Assembly (NCBI GenBank): GCA_001795115.1
Contig: MGNI01000105.1
Coordinates: forward strand, 1 to 14,499
Length of the DNA: 14,499 nt
Direction of reading: 5' to 3'
Source: Chloroflexi bacterium RBG_16_48_8
Lineage (GTDB): Bacteria; Chloroflexota; Anaerolineae; Anaerolineales; E44-bin32
The notes below the pieces were generated by a model. That model worked only from the letters and a program-made list of their open reading frames with translations. It searched no databases and was not told where the DNA came from. The position numbers and the translations under genes are program-made. Shown here piece by piece: positions 1-6,617 of this stretch (the first letter of the stretch is position 1; each line of letters starts with the position of its first letter).

Positions 1-81
1 GGATGGTTCTCTGCTGACTGTTGAAGGATTGTCTGATAGTATCGGATGTGGTTTCTGAGAGGGCAATGAAAAATGCTTACC

Positions 82-111
82 TTGACAGTCTAATTTTCGG
101 GCAATTATAAT
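82..111 (+). promoter_or_regulatory. Near-consensus sigma-70 promoter upstream of nuoB
   Basis: TTGACA at 82-87 and TATAAT at 106-111 are both exact consensus hexamers, separated by 18 nt. Transcription would begin near 118, about 290 nt before the nuoB start at 409. It is the strongest promoter match I see in the window. It could drive the nuo group through a long leader, or a separate small RNA. Confidence 0.65.
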
Positions 112-117
112 TCATTA

Positions 118-408
118 AGAGTGCGGGCCGGTCCGACAAGGTGCGCCAGGCCCTATTATGCGGTGCGCGACTTTTTAGAGGGAAAGGCAGTATGTAACCA
201 AACACATCAGGGGGAATGCATCTGTTTGGTGTCATCCTCTCGGCATCGTCACTTACACGAAACGGGTTGGAGTAATTATCATTTCTTCTCATACACTGAA
301 CCTTAACCCTATTCAAGGAATGATCGGAAATTTTAAACCGGATCGGTACTGACGCTTACCGGTTATTGTTGCTTTGTTTAGATGTTGAAGGAAGGAGGAA
401 AATGGACT
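118..408 (+). other. Long gene-free leader or candidate small RNA before nuoB
   Basis: No convincing coding region lies between the promoter and nuoB. The stretch can form several hairpins. One pairs GGGCC near 124 with GGCCC near 149. Another is a perfect 8-bp stem, ACCAAACA (197-204) with TGTTTGGT (223-230). Near the 3' end, AACCGG and CCGGTT (about 336-364) can form a 6-bp stem followed by a T-rich but interrupted tract up to 380, which might be a weak terminator. I do not recognise a known riboswitch, 6S RNA, SRP RNA, tmRNA or RNase P signature. It may be a structured 5' leader of the nuo operon or an independent RNA. Confidence 0.35.
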
Positions 409-1038
409 ATGGCGGATGAACTCAATAATCCAGATGTCCCAATCCCAGAGGAGCTTAAAGGTCAGGTCTCCATTACCACCTTGGATAGGATTTACAATTG
501 GGGACGACGTTCCTCCATTTGGCCTATGATGTTCGGTCTGGCATGCTGTGCGATTGAGATGATCGCCACGGCAGCCAGTCGCTACGACTTTTCCCGATTT
601 GGGATGGAGATTATGCGGCCCAGTCCCCGACAGAGTGATTTAATGATCGTTTCAGGTACTGTCACCAAGAAAATGGTTCCACAAATTGTCCGCCTTTACA
701 ATCAAATGCCGGAACCGAAATATGTCTTGGCAATGGGAGCTTGTGCATCGGGGGGCGGTCCTTTTAAAGAGGGTTACAGCGTTATTGCAGGAATAGACAA
801 GTATTTACCGGTTGATGTCTATGTGCCAGGATGCCCACCAACCCCACAAGCATTGCTCAATGGGTTGATTAAACTCCAAGAGAAAATCGATCAGCAATCC
901 ATCAAATCCGTCCGATGGTACTCTAAGGAAGCCTCCGAGGAGATACCCATACCCATCCTGGGTCCAGATCTAATCGACCCTCGTGATTTTCAGCGGATTA
1001 AAAATTCAACAAACAAAAAGCCGGAAGGAGACGCCTAA
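409..1038 (+). CDS. nuoB: NADH-quinone oxidoreductase subunit B (NuoB)
   Basis: NuoB is the complex I subunit that holds cluster N2, the last [4Fe-4S] centre before quinone, at the cytoplasmic arm next to the membrane. The 209-aa product carries the expected ligands: the tandem Cys46-Cys47 in FGLACCAIEM, Cys112 in MGACASGGG and Cys142 in PGCPPTPQALL. An in-frame ATG exists at 382. I chose the ATG at 409 because a strong AAGGAGG-type site (about 391-398) lies about 10 nt before it and inside the longer reading. Length is normal for the family; the acidic/lysine tail after residue 190 is variable in NuoB proteins. It is the first gene of the cluster: nuoA, usually just upstream, is not present in the preceding 408 bases. 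nuoCD follows after 49 nt. Confidence 0.96.
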   Translation: MADELNNPDVPIPEELKGQVSITTLDRIYNWGRRSSIWPMMFGLACCAIEMIATAASRYDFSRFGMEIMRPSPRQSDLMIVSGTVTKKMVPQIVRLYNQMPEPKYVLAMGACASGGGPFKEGYSVIAGIDKYLPVDVYVPGCPPTPQALLNGLIKLQEKIDQQSIKSVRWYSKEASEEIPIPILGPDLIDPRDFQRIKNSTNKKPEGDA

Positions 1039-1087
1039 GCTGTATCGGAGGCCTAGGGACTTCGCAGTTCGTCATTAGAGGATTAGA

Positions 1088-2854
1088 ATGCCAGAAAATT
1101 CTAAGGAAAGTAAACAGGTGAAGAAGGGTATGGAAGATGTTGAAGCCAGATTTTCGGAACTTCTTACACCTGATGAACGTACAGGTTATGGGGGTTATCT
1201 CATCCAGGCAGACCATCTTCTCGATTTTGCTCTAGGCGTTCGCGATGAATTAGGCTTTGACTATTTATCATCAGTTACGGGTGTGGATTATTTGCCGGAT
1301 GGCAAGATGGAAGTTGTCTACCATGCTTATCGAAGCAAGGGAGGTCCTGCCCTTGTCTTTAAGGTTCAAGTACCTCGGGATAACCCTGTGGTTCCTTCGT
1401 TGGTCTCAATTTATCCCGGTGCGAATTTTCAGGAAAGGGAGGCTTGGGATCTTTTAGGCATTCGCTTCGCAGGTCATCCGAATCTTCAAAGGATATTGAC
1501 TTGGGAGGGTTTTGAAGGACATCCGCTAAGGAAGGATTGGAAAGAGCCTTTCTATGAGGAGGACACAAAGCCTTTCAAGAATCGTTGGCCAGAAGGCCAT
1601 GTTTATCGGATCGAAGAGAAAGTTGAGTATGGCAAGAATGTTCAATATCCAGCAAATTTCAATCCTGAAACATGGATCCCAGAGGCTGATTCACTGCTCT
1701 ATACCGGAACAGCTCATTTTAATGGTGAGAAGGGATCCAATGGAAGGTCATTAGAAACGGATCACATCATTGTCAACCTAGGACCACAGCATCCTTCCAC
1801 CCATGGTGTCTTTCGAATGGTTGTAACCCTGGATGGGGAAACAATTGTCGATCTCCAGCCCGTTATGGGTTATTTACATCGCAACCACGAGAAGATCAGC
1901 GAACGCAACACTTTTATTATGAATATGCCCTATACAGATCGTCTCGATTACATCTGCTCTATGAGCAACAATTTTGGCTATGCATTAGCGGTTGAGAAAC
2001 TCATGGGGATTAAACCTCCTGAAAGAGCGGAGTATATCCGTGTCATGATGGTTGAGTTAACGAGGGTCTTAAATCACCTATGGGCGATTGGTTTCCTTCT
2101 GAATGATTTGGGAGCCTTTTTCACTCCCGCATTGTATGCCATCAATGACCGCGAACTCATTTTGGATATTTTCGAAGCGACAGCGGGTTCCCGCATGATG
2201 TGCAACTACTTCCGTTTTGGGGGGGTTGTGCGCGATTTACCGGAGGGAGCTTTGGAGAAGGTACGTGAGCTTGTTCATGAACGCTTGCCACGCCGGGTTG
2301 ATGATCTCGAGGACTACCTAACGGATAATGAGATTGTTCGTAGTCGAGGCATTGGGGTGGGCATCCTGCCTTATGAAAAGGCCATTGCCTATTCCGCAGG
2401 AGGTCCTGTTTTGCGGGCATCGGGTGTTCCATACGATGTCCGAAAGGCAGATCCCTACTCCATCTATGATCGGTTCGATTTCAATGTAGCTGTACGATAT
2501 AACGGTGATGTGTATGATCGCTACTTGATCAGGATTGATGAGATTCGAGAGAGTCTAAAAATCCTTCAGCAAGTAGTCCGGGACCTACCCGGAGGCGAGA
2601 TTCAAACTGGACGACTTCAATACCAAGTTCGTGTCCCACCTGGAGAAGCGTATGGAAGGGTAGAGAATCCTAAGGGAGAATTAGGATTTTATGTTGTTTC
2701 GAATGGGAAGCCCAATCCGTGGCGTTATCATGTAAGGGCACCTTCCTTTATCAATGTGACTGCCATGGCAGAGATGTGTAAAGGATACAAGATCGCAGAT
2801 GTTGTCGCTGTTCTAGGGTCGATTGATATCGTTCTGGGTGAGACGGATCGTTGA
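1088..2854 (+). CDS. nuoCD: Fused NADH-quinone oxidoreductase subunits C and D (NuoCD)
   Basis: This 588-aa protein joins the 30-kDa (NuoC) and 49-kDa (NuoD) subunits of complex I in one chain, as in Escherichia coli. Residues about 20-155 are NuoC, with the signature EREAWDLLGIRF from residue 116 and HPNLQRI just after. A linker of about 70 residues leads to NuoD at about 225-588. NuoD has GPQHPSTHG (232-240), GYLHRNHEK (261-269), the ASGVPYDVRKADPYS region (444-458) and the family-typical end GSIDIVLGETDR. His239 and Tyr288 match the quinone-headgroup His/Tyr pair known from Thermus and Yarrowia complex I, with the same 49-residue spacing. The hydrogenase-type nickel cysteines are absent, as expected for complex I. 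AGAGG at 1077-1081 supports the start. A 162-nt gap separates it from nuoI, where nuoH or nuoE might have been expected. Confidence 0.96.
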   Translation: MPENSKESKQVKKGMEDVEARFSELLTPDERTGYGGYLIQADHLLDFALGVRDELGFDYLSSVTGVDYLPDGKMEVVYHAYRSKGGPALVFKVQVPRDNPVVPSLVSIYPGANFQEREAWDLLGIRFAGHPNLQRILTWEGFEGHPLRKDWKEPFYEEDTKPFKNRWPEGHVYRIEEKVEYGKNVQYPANFNPETWIPEADSLLYTGTAHFNGEKGSNGRSLETDHIIVNLGPQHPSTHGVFRMVVTLDGETIVDLQPVMGYLHRNHEKISERNTFIMNMPYTDRLDYICSMSNNFGYALAVEKLMGIKPPERAEYIRVMMVELTRVLNHLWAIGFLLNDLGAFFTPALYAINDRELILDIFEATAGSRMMCNYFRFGGVVRDLPEGALEKVRELVHERLPRRVDDLEDYLTDNEIVRSRGIGVGILPYEKAIAYSAGGPVLRASGVPYDVRKADPYSIYDRFDFNVAVRYNGDVYDRYLIRIDEIRESLKILQQVVRDLPGGEIQTGRLQYQVRVPPGEAYGRVENPKGELGFYVVSNGKPNPWRYHVRAPSFINVTAMAEMCKGYKIADVVAVLGSIDIVLGETDR

Positions 2855-2881
2855 TTATTTTGAATGAGTAAATTTATTCAG

Positions 2882-2986
2882 GTGCATTCCGTAAATGCTG
2901 GCAATATGTATGCCGAATAGGGGAGTTGTGACAATACCTCTCGAAGTCATCTGAAAAGGCTGTAAGGTATATAAAGTGGAATGCAC
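2882..2986. repeat. Spaced 9-bp inverted repeat in the nuoCD-nuoI gap
   Basis: GTGCATTCC (2882-2890) is the exact reverse complement of GGAATGCAC (2978-2986), 87 nt apart. Together they bracket most of the nuoCD-nuoI gap. In RNA they could close a large stem-loop between the two genes. There is no T-run for a terminator. The function is unknown and a chance occurrence is possible. Confidence 0.3.
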
Positions 2987-3016
2987 TCAGATCATTAGAA
3001 ACAATCGGAGAGAAGA

Positions 3017-3616
3017 ATGTATGGTATTGGAATTTTGAAAGGGCTTGGTGTAACCCTTAAGCATTTCATTGAGACATATATCGATGATATCCGCTGGTTG
3101 GGAAAGCGTTATTACAACGACGAAGCTCTTTCTGTCCGTCAAGGACCGCAAGCTCGTGGAGTCTTCACAGTCCAGTACCCTGAAGAGAAACTTAACATTC
3201 CAGAAGAATTTCGGTTCATACCCTTTCTTGTTTACGACGAACTTCCAAATGGGGAAATTGTGGAACGATGCACCTCCTGCGGAATATGTGCCAAGGTATG
3301 TCCACCTCAATGTATTTGGATTGTCCGATCGTCAGATCCCCTGACAGGTCGACCGAAACCTGAGTCTGCTGAGTTCTACATTGATATTGATATTTGTATG
3401 AATTGTGGATTGTGCGCAGAATTTTGTCCATTTGATTCAATTAAAATGGATCATCATTTCGAATTGGCTTCCTATGATCGATCCAAAGACCAAATTTACA
3501 ATAAAGATCGGCTCATGAAACCGGCTTCATATTATGCTTCCATTCGACCAAAGAATTATGAGAAAGAGGAAAAGGTCAGGAGAGAAAAGGAAGCCGCCAA
3601 AGCTGCCAAGGCTTAA
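3017..3616 (+). CDS. nuoI: NADH-quinone oxidoreductase subunit I (NuoI), 2x[4Fe-4S] ferredoxin
   Basis: NuoI carries clusters N6a and N6b, which pass electrons from the NADH side of complex I to N2 in NuoB. The 199-aa product has two complete ferredoxin motifs: Cys85, Cys88, Cys91, Cys95 (CTSCGICAKVCP) and Cys127, Cys130, Cys133, Cys137 (CMNCGLCAEFCP). Its N-terminal stretch (GLGVTLKHFIE) resembles the amphipathic helix that rests on the membrane subunit NuoH. The first cluster motif has an extra cysteine, Cys99, in CPPQC. The C-terminus after residue 183 is highly charged and Lys/Ala-rich, probably flexible. A GGAG site (3007-3010) lies 6 nt before the ATG. It follows nuoCD after 162 nt and is followed within 60 nt by a CxxC protein. 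Confidence 0.95.
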   Translation: MYGIGILKGLGVTLKHFIETYIDDIRWLGKRYYNDEALSVRQGPQARGVFTVQYPEEKLNIPEEFRFIPFLVYDELPNGEIVERCTSCGICAKVCPPQCIWIVRSSDPLTGRPKPESAEFYIDIDICMNCGLCAEFCPFDSIKMDHHFELASYDRSKDQIYNKDRLMKPASYYASIRPKNYEKEEKVRREKEAAKAAKA

Positions 3617-3671
3617 ACGACATCCAAATACGTTAAGAACTTTCAAAAACGAATAAGAATTGGGAGGTAGA

Positions 3672-4046
3672 GTGTATCAAAGCGATGCAGAGATTCTGTT
3701 CCCAATGCGAGAGGCTCCGTACCTTCGCGATTTACGTGGAAACGCTTGGTGTGAACTGGTTCAGATGGTAACCGATGAGCCTGAGGCTTCCCTTAACCAG
3801 TTAGCATTCAGCTTGCTTCTCGTCCGGTTAAGTGGTTGCCTTACATGTCATACTGATTCCTACCGAGCTATGAGAGGCTGCACGATTTGTGCAACGCAGG
3901 TTATTCGACGTTTCAAAGGAGAAGACAAAGATCTCATTGAACTGTTTAGGAATGCCAGGAAAGATGTGAAGAGATTTCTCCGTTTTGACAGACATTCAGA
4001 CAGTATGGGAGAAATTCAGCTACCAACGGAGAGAAAGGATGAATGA
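3672..4046 (+). CDS. Unrecognised 124-aa protein with paired CxxC motifs, between nuoI and mrp
   Basis: I do not recognise this family. The protein has no signal peptide or membrane segment. Its first half is mixed polar and helical. The central part has CLTC (Cys56, Cys59) and CTIC (Cys70, Cys73), separated by ten residues, plus Cys27 in an AWCELVQ context. Such a CxxC-x10-CxxC arrangement could bind zinc or an Fe-S cluster, or be redox-active. The rest is basic and probably helical. The reading frame is open from a TTG at 3660. I prefer the GTG at 3672 because GGGAGG (3662-3667) sits just before it, although the 4-nt spacing is short. The stop overlaps the mrp start by 8 nt, implying translational coupling. 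Its position between an Fe-S subunit of complex I and an Fe-S carrier suggests a role in cluster assembly; that is inference only. Confidence 0.75.
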   Translation: MYQSDAEILFPMREAPYLRDLRGNAWCELVQMVTDEPEASLNQLAFSLLLVRLSGCLTCHTDSYRAMRGCTICATQVIRRFKGEDKDLIELFRNARKDVKRFLRFDRHSDSMGEIQLPTERKDE

Positions 4047-5118
4047 AGGAGTTAAAGTTAATGCAGTTCTAGAAGCTCTGAGCGCTGTACAAGAGCCTGA
4101 ACTTAAGAATGATTTAGTCTCATTGGGTATGATAAAGGATTTAATGGTAGAAGGAGGAAGAGTCGAGTTCACCATTGAACTCACAACCCCCGCCTGCCCG
4201 CTTCGAGATCAGATCAAAGCAGAAGCAACGCGAGCTGTGGAGAATGTAGCATGGGTATCGTCGGTGAAGGTTCATTTATCAGCGAATGTCCCCACAGATA
4301 GCAGGACGAAAGAGATATCTCCCAACACCATACGGAATGTAATAGCTATTGCCTCAGGAAAGGGAGGAGTTGGGAAAAGCACGATTGCCGTCAACATGGC
4401 AGTTGCACTGGCTCAGGCCGGAGCGCGAGTAGGCTTGCTGGATGCAGATATTTATGGTCCCAATGTGCCAACCATGATGGGTGTTGATCGGATTCCACCT
4501 ATGAAAGAAAAGTTGATTGTCCCTGCAGAAGCATATGGTGTCAAAATCATGTCCATCGGATTTCTAGTATCCCCGGATCAGCCATTGATTTGGCGCGGAC
4601 CTATGCTTCACTCTGTTATTCAGCAATTTATCAATGACGTGGAGTGGGGCGAACTGGATTATCTGGTGGTTGATCTCCCACCTGGGACCGGAGATGCCCA
4701 ATTGAGCCTTACCCAGTCCATCCCCCTTTCTGGGGGTGTCATTGTGACATTGCCTCAGAAGGTATCCCTGGAAGATGCTCGTCGAGGTCTTCAGATGTTT
4801 AGGGCGATGGAAGTACCCGTTTTAGGCATCATCGAGAACATGAGCTATCTGGAAATGCCTGATGGTACCAAGGTGGATGTCTTTGGGCACGGTGGTGGCG
4901 CGGAGTTGGCTAAAGAGACCGGTGTACCCCTTATAGGTACAATCCCGTTGGATCCGTCCGTTCGAGAGGGGGGAGATACGGGTGTGCCTATCATCATTTC
5001 TAATCCGGATTCTAAGGTCTCCCTAGCTCTAATAAAAGTCGCAGAGGATATTGCCGCAAAAGTGAGTGTGCAAGCCTTGGAAGGTAAGGAGACGCTCGAA
5101 ATCGACATGATCGATTGA
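4039..5118 (+). CDS. mrp: Mrp/ApbC (HCF101-type) Fe-S cluster carrier P-loop ATPase
   Basis: This 359-aa protein belongs to the Mrp/Nbp35/Ind1 family, cytosolic ATPases that hold and deliver [4Fe-4S] clusters to client proteins. Residues about 5-82 form a DUF59 (MIP18-like) domain with the conserved cysteine Cys53 in TTPACPL. The ATPase follows, with the deviant Walker A SGKGGVGKS (106-114), the LLDADIYGPN motif and DLPPGTGD (212-219). The C-terminal CxxC of classical Mrp/ApbC is absent: after ENMSYL (about 266-271) the chain continues EMPDGTKVDVFGHGGG, similar to HCF101-like proteins. An upstream ATG at 3985 lies inside the preceding gene. The ATG at 4039 is favoured by GGAGAGAAAGG just before it and by its ATGAATGA overlap with the upstream stop. 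Mitochondrial Ind1 of this family loads complex I, so delivery to NuoB/NuoI is a reasonable inference from position. Confidence 0.93.
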   Translation: MNEGVKVNAVLEALSAVQEPELKNDLVSLGMIKDLMVEGGRVEFTIELTTPACPLRDQIKAEATRAVENVAWVSSVKVHLSANVPTDSRTKEISPNTIRNVIAIASGKGGVGKSTIAVNMAVALAQAGARVGLLDADIYGPNVPTMMGVDRIPPMKEKLIVPAEAYGVKIMSIGFLVSPDQPLIWRGPMLHSVIQQFINDVEWGELDYLVVDLPPGTGDAQLSLTQSIPLSGGVIVTLPQKVSLEDARRGLQMFRAMEVPVLGIIENMSYLEMPDGTKVDVFGHGGGAELAKETGVPLIGTIPLDPSVREGGDTGVPIIISNPDSKVSLALIKVAEDIAAKVSVQALEGKETLEIDMID

Positions 5119-5192
5119 AGGATTAGGATCTCAAAGTTGATAACTTAGCGTTTTTACGCTTCAGACATAGGCTATTACAGGGTAAAATGGTT

Positions 5193-5219
5193 AAGGGGCC
5201 GGGATCCATCGGCCCCTTT
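5193..5219 (+). terminator. Probable terminator hairpin after mrp
   Basis: AAGGGGCCG (5193-5201) pairs perfectly over 9 bp with CGGCCCCTT (5210-5218) around an 8-nt loop. Only three T residues follow the GC-rich stem, so it is a modest intrinsic terminator. It lies 75 nt after the mrp stop and immediately before the ricT promoter, a sensible transcription boundary. Confidence 0.6.
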
Positions 5220-5246
5220 GCAACTCAACTTCGAATGCGATATGAT
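5218..5246 (+). promoter_or_regulatory. Candidate sigma-70 promoter of the PSP1/RicT gene
   Basis: TTGCAA (5218-5223) and TATGAT (5241-5246) are separated by exactly 17 nt and match 4/6 and 5/6 of the consensus. It begins at the base of the preceding terminator hairpin and gives a leader of roughly 40 nt to the ATG at 5295. Confidence 0.5.
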
Positions 5247-5294
5247 GTGGCATTGCATTAGGTTGATTTTGATTAGCATTTCATGAGGTAAATC

Positions 5295-6197
5295 ATGACG
5301 GATCAAGTGAAACAATCTAGAATCGTTGGGATCCGTTTCCAACCCCTGGGAAAACTATATCATTTTTCATACGCTGAAGAGCATGATCTTAGAGTTGGGG
5401 ATTATGTACTAGTTATGACCAGCAGGGGTCGGGAAATGGGACAGATTGTGCAACTCGGAGAGGGGGTTCAGGCAAAGGGTTCATTAAAACCCATTGAGCG
5501 GCGTGCGACACCTCAAGATTTAATTATGAGTCGCTTTTGGCAGCGTCGAGAGATTGAAGCGTTGATTAATTGTCGTGAAAAAACAGTAGAAATGGGTTTG
5601 AAGGGAATCAAAATCACGAAAGCTGAATTTTCCTACGATGGCTCTCGGCTTTGTTTCCTTTACTCGAACGAAGGCAATGATAAAAAAGATTTGGAAGATT
5701 TGCGACGTAGAGTACAGCGTTTCTATCGCAAATCAAAAATCGAATTTCGTGAAGTTGGCCCTCGTGATGTCGCCAAAGTCATCGGTGGGATGGGCGTATG
5801 TGGACTTGAAAAGCGTTGCTGCTCTCGTTTCATGACCGAATTCAGCCCTATTTCAATAAGAATGGCAAAAGCGCAAGGCATTTCTCTCAATCCCCAAGAA
5901 ATTACCGGAATGTGCGGACGACTTCGCTGTTGCCTCATCTATGAATATGAGCAATATAATGAGGCCAGGAAAAAACTCCCGAAAAAGAATAAGCGTGTGA
6001 TCACTCCAATGGGGGAGGGAAAGGTGATCGATGTCGTACCACTCAAAGAGATGGTTATCGTAGCCTTGGATGATGGTATGAGATTCGAATTTCCGCTTGA
6101 TGAGATCCATCCATACGAAGAACTCAAAGCGTTGAAGGAAAAGGCAAAGGATCCTTGCGACAAACACATTGGAGATGAATGCACCGATAGAGATTAA
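5295..6197 (+). CDS. ricT: PSP1-domain protein, RicT/YaaT family
   Basis: The 300-aa protein matches the PSP1 C-terminal domain family. Its best-known member is Bacillus RicT (YaaT), which with RicA and RicF forms an Fe-S-containing complex affecting RNase Y mRNA processing and phosphorelay signalling. The hallmark stretch is GPRDVAKVIGGMGVCG (155-170), followed by RCCSRF and then ITGMCGRLRCCLIYE (203-217). The conserved cysteines are Cys169, Cys175, Cys176, Cys207, Cys212 and Cys213; the cluster in the Bacillus complex is thought to use cysteines of this kind. An N-terminal domain (about 1-80) contains a small beta-barrel-like stretch, and the tail adds Cys288 and Cys296. TGAGGT (about 5284-5289) precedes the ATG. 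RicA and RicF are not encoded here. The name follows family membership; function in this organism is unproven. Confidence 0.88.
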   Translation: MTDQVKQSRIVGIRFQPLGKLYHFSYAEEHDLRVGDYVLVMTSRGREMGQIVQLGEGVQAKGSLKPIERRATPQDLIMSRFWQRREIEALINCREKTVEMGLKGIKITKAEFSYDGSRLCFLYSNEGNDKKDLEDLRRRVQRFYRKSKIEFREVGPRDVAKVIGGMGVCGLEKRCCSRFMTEFSPISIRMAKAQGISLNPQEITGMCGRLRCCLIYEYEQYNEARKKLPKKNKRVITPMGEGKVIDVVPLKEMVIVALDDGMRFEFPLDEIHPYEELKALKEKAKDPCDKHIGDECTDRD

Positions 6198-6423
6198 CTG
6201 GGGAAGATGTCGTAATTCTATTGTTTAAGGCATTTGCTCTCTATCTTCTCAGAATGAAGCTCCTTTTCATAACCCGAATCCAGTTGGAAATTGATAGAAT
6301 TAGGGGAGAGCGGTTTCTCTTCTTCAACCTAAAACCGTCATAGGATTGGGTTACCTTACACATATCCATACCCTCGTACTCCATTTTCTGGAACGAATAG
6401 TTACTCGGATTTTTTTCTACGCT

Positions 6424-6442
6424 AAACCTTTAAGGGGTTTTT
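6424..6442 (+). terminator. Weak terminator-like hairpin
   Basis: AAACC (6424-6428) can pair with GGTTT (6436-6440) around a 7-nt loop, and the 3' arm runs into TTTTT (6438-6442). The stem is short, and it lies about 230 nt after the ricT stop. It may end ricT transcription, but support is limited. Confidence 0.3.
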
Positions 6443-6450
6443 ATATACAA

Positions 6451-6573
6451 TGACTTATCTGAAAAAAGTTCACTCAGCAGAGAAGAACCGGCATATGTGG
6501 GGGTACGGACGGATCTCACACCCCCACATATGCCTATCTCTTCTATCTTGAAGGGCTTTTTTCATTGGACTCA
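6451..6573 (+). mobile_element. MITE-like 123-bp element, copy 1
   Basis: This non-coding element is flanked by a 5-bp direct repeat TACAA (6446-6450 and 6574-6578), a likely target duplication. The ends are 18-bp imperfect inverted repeats: TGACTTATCTGAAAAAAG on the left, and TGAGTCCAATGAAAAAAG when the right end is read inward. At the exact centre is a perfect 15-bp stem, GGCATATGTGGGGGT (6490-6504) with ACCCCCACATATGCC (6520-6534), around a 15-nt loop, with 39-bp arms on either side. A second copy lies inverted at 9731-9853, with about 105 of 123 positions the same. It has no coding capacity, so it would need a transposase supplied elsewhere. I do not recognise the parent IS family. Confidence 0.8.
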
Positions 6574-6617
6574 TACAATCATTATGCCTGAAAAACCACG
6601 CGTAGAGGAGAATAACC

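Larger units (their letters stand above)
6198..6617. other. Gene-free stretch between ricT and the M20 gene
   Basis: I see no credible gene here. Up to about 6445 it holds short inverted repeats (ATTCTAT at 6215-6221 with ATAGAAT at 6295-6301; CGGTTT with AAACCG near 6310-6336), T-rich tracts and a weak terminator-like hairpin. From 6446 to 6578 it holds a MITE-like element with its target duplication. The last 40 bases carry the ribosome site of the M20 gene. No convincing promoter for that gene was found. Confidence 0.6.

Noticed and set aside
121..306. 61-aa plus-strand reading frame in the nuoB leader
   Set aside because: Low-complexity composition, no clear ribosome site and no family resemblance. 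Better explained as leader or non-coding RNA.
118..380. 6S RNA, tmRNA, SRP RNA or RNase P RNA
   Set aside because: I searched by eye for their hallmark motifs (closing stem with central bubble, tRNA-like end, SRP tetraloop region, GAGGAAAGTCC) and found none.
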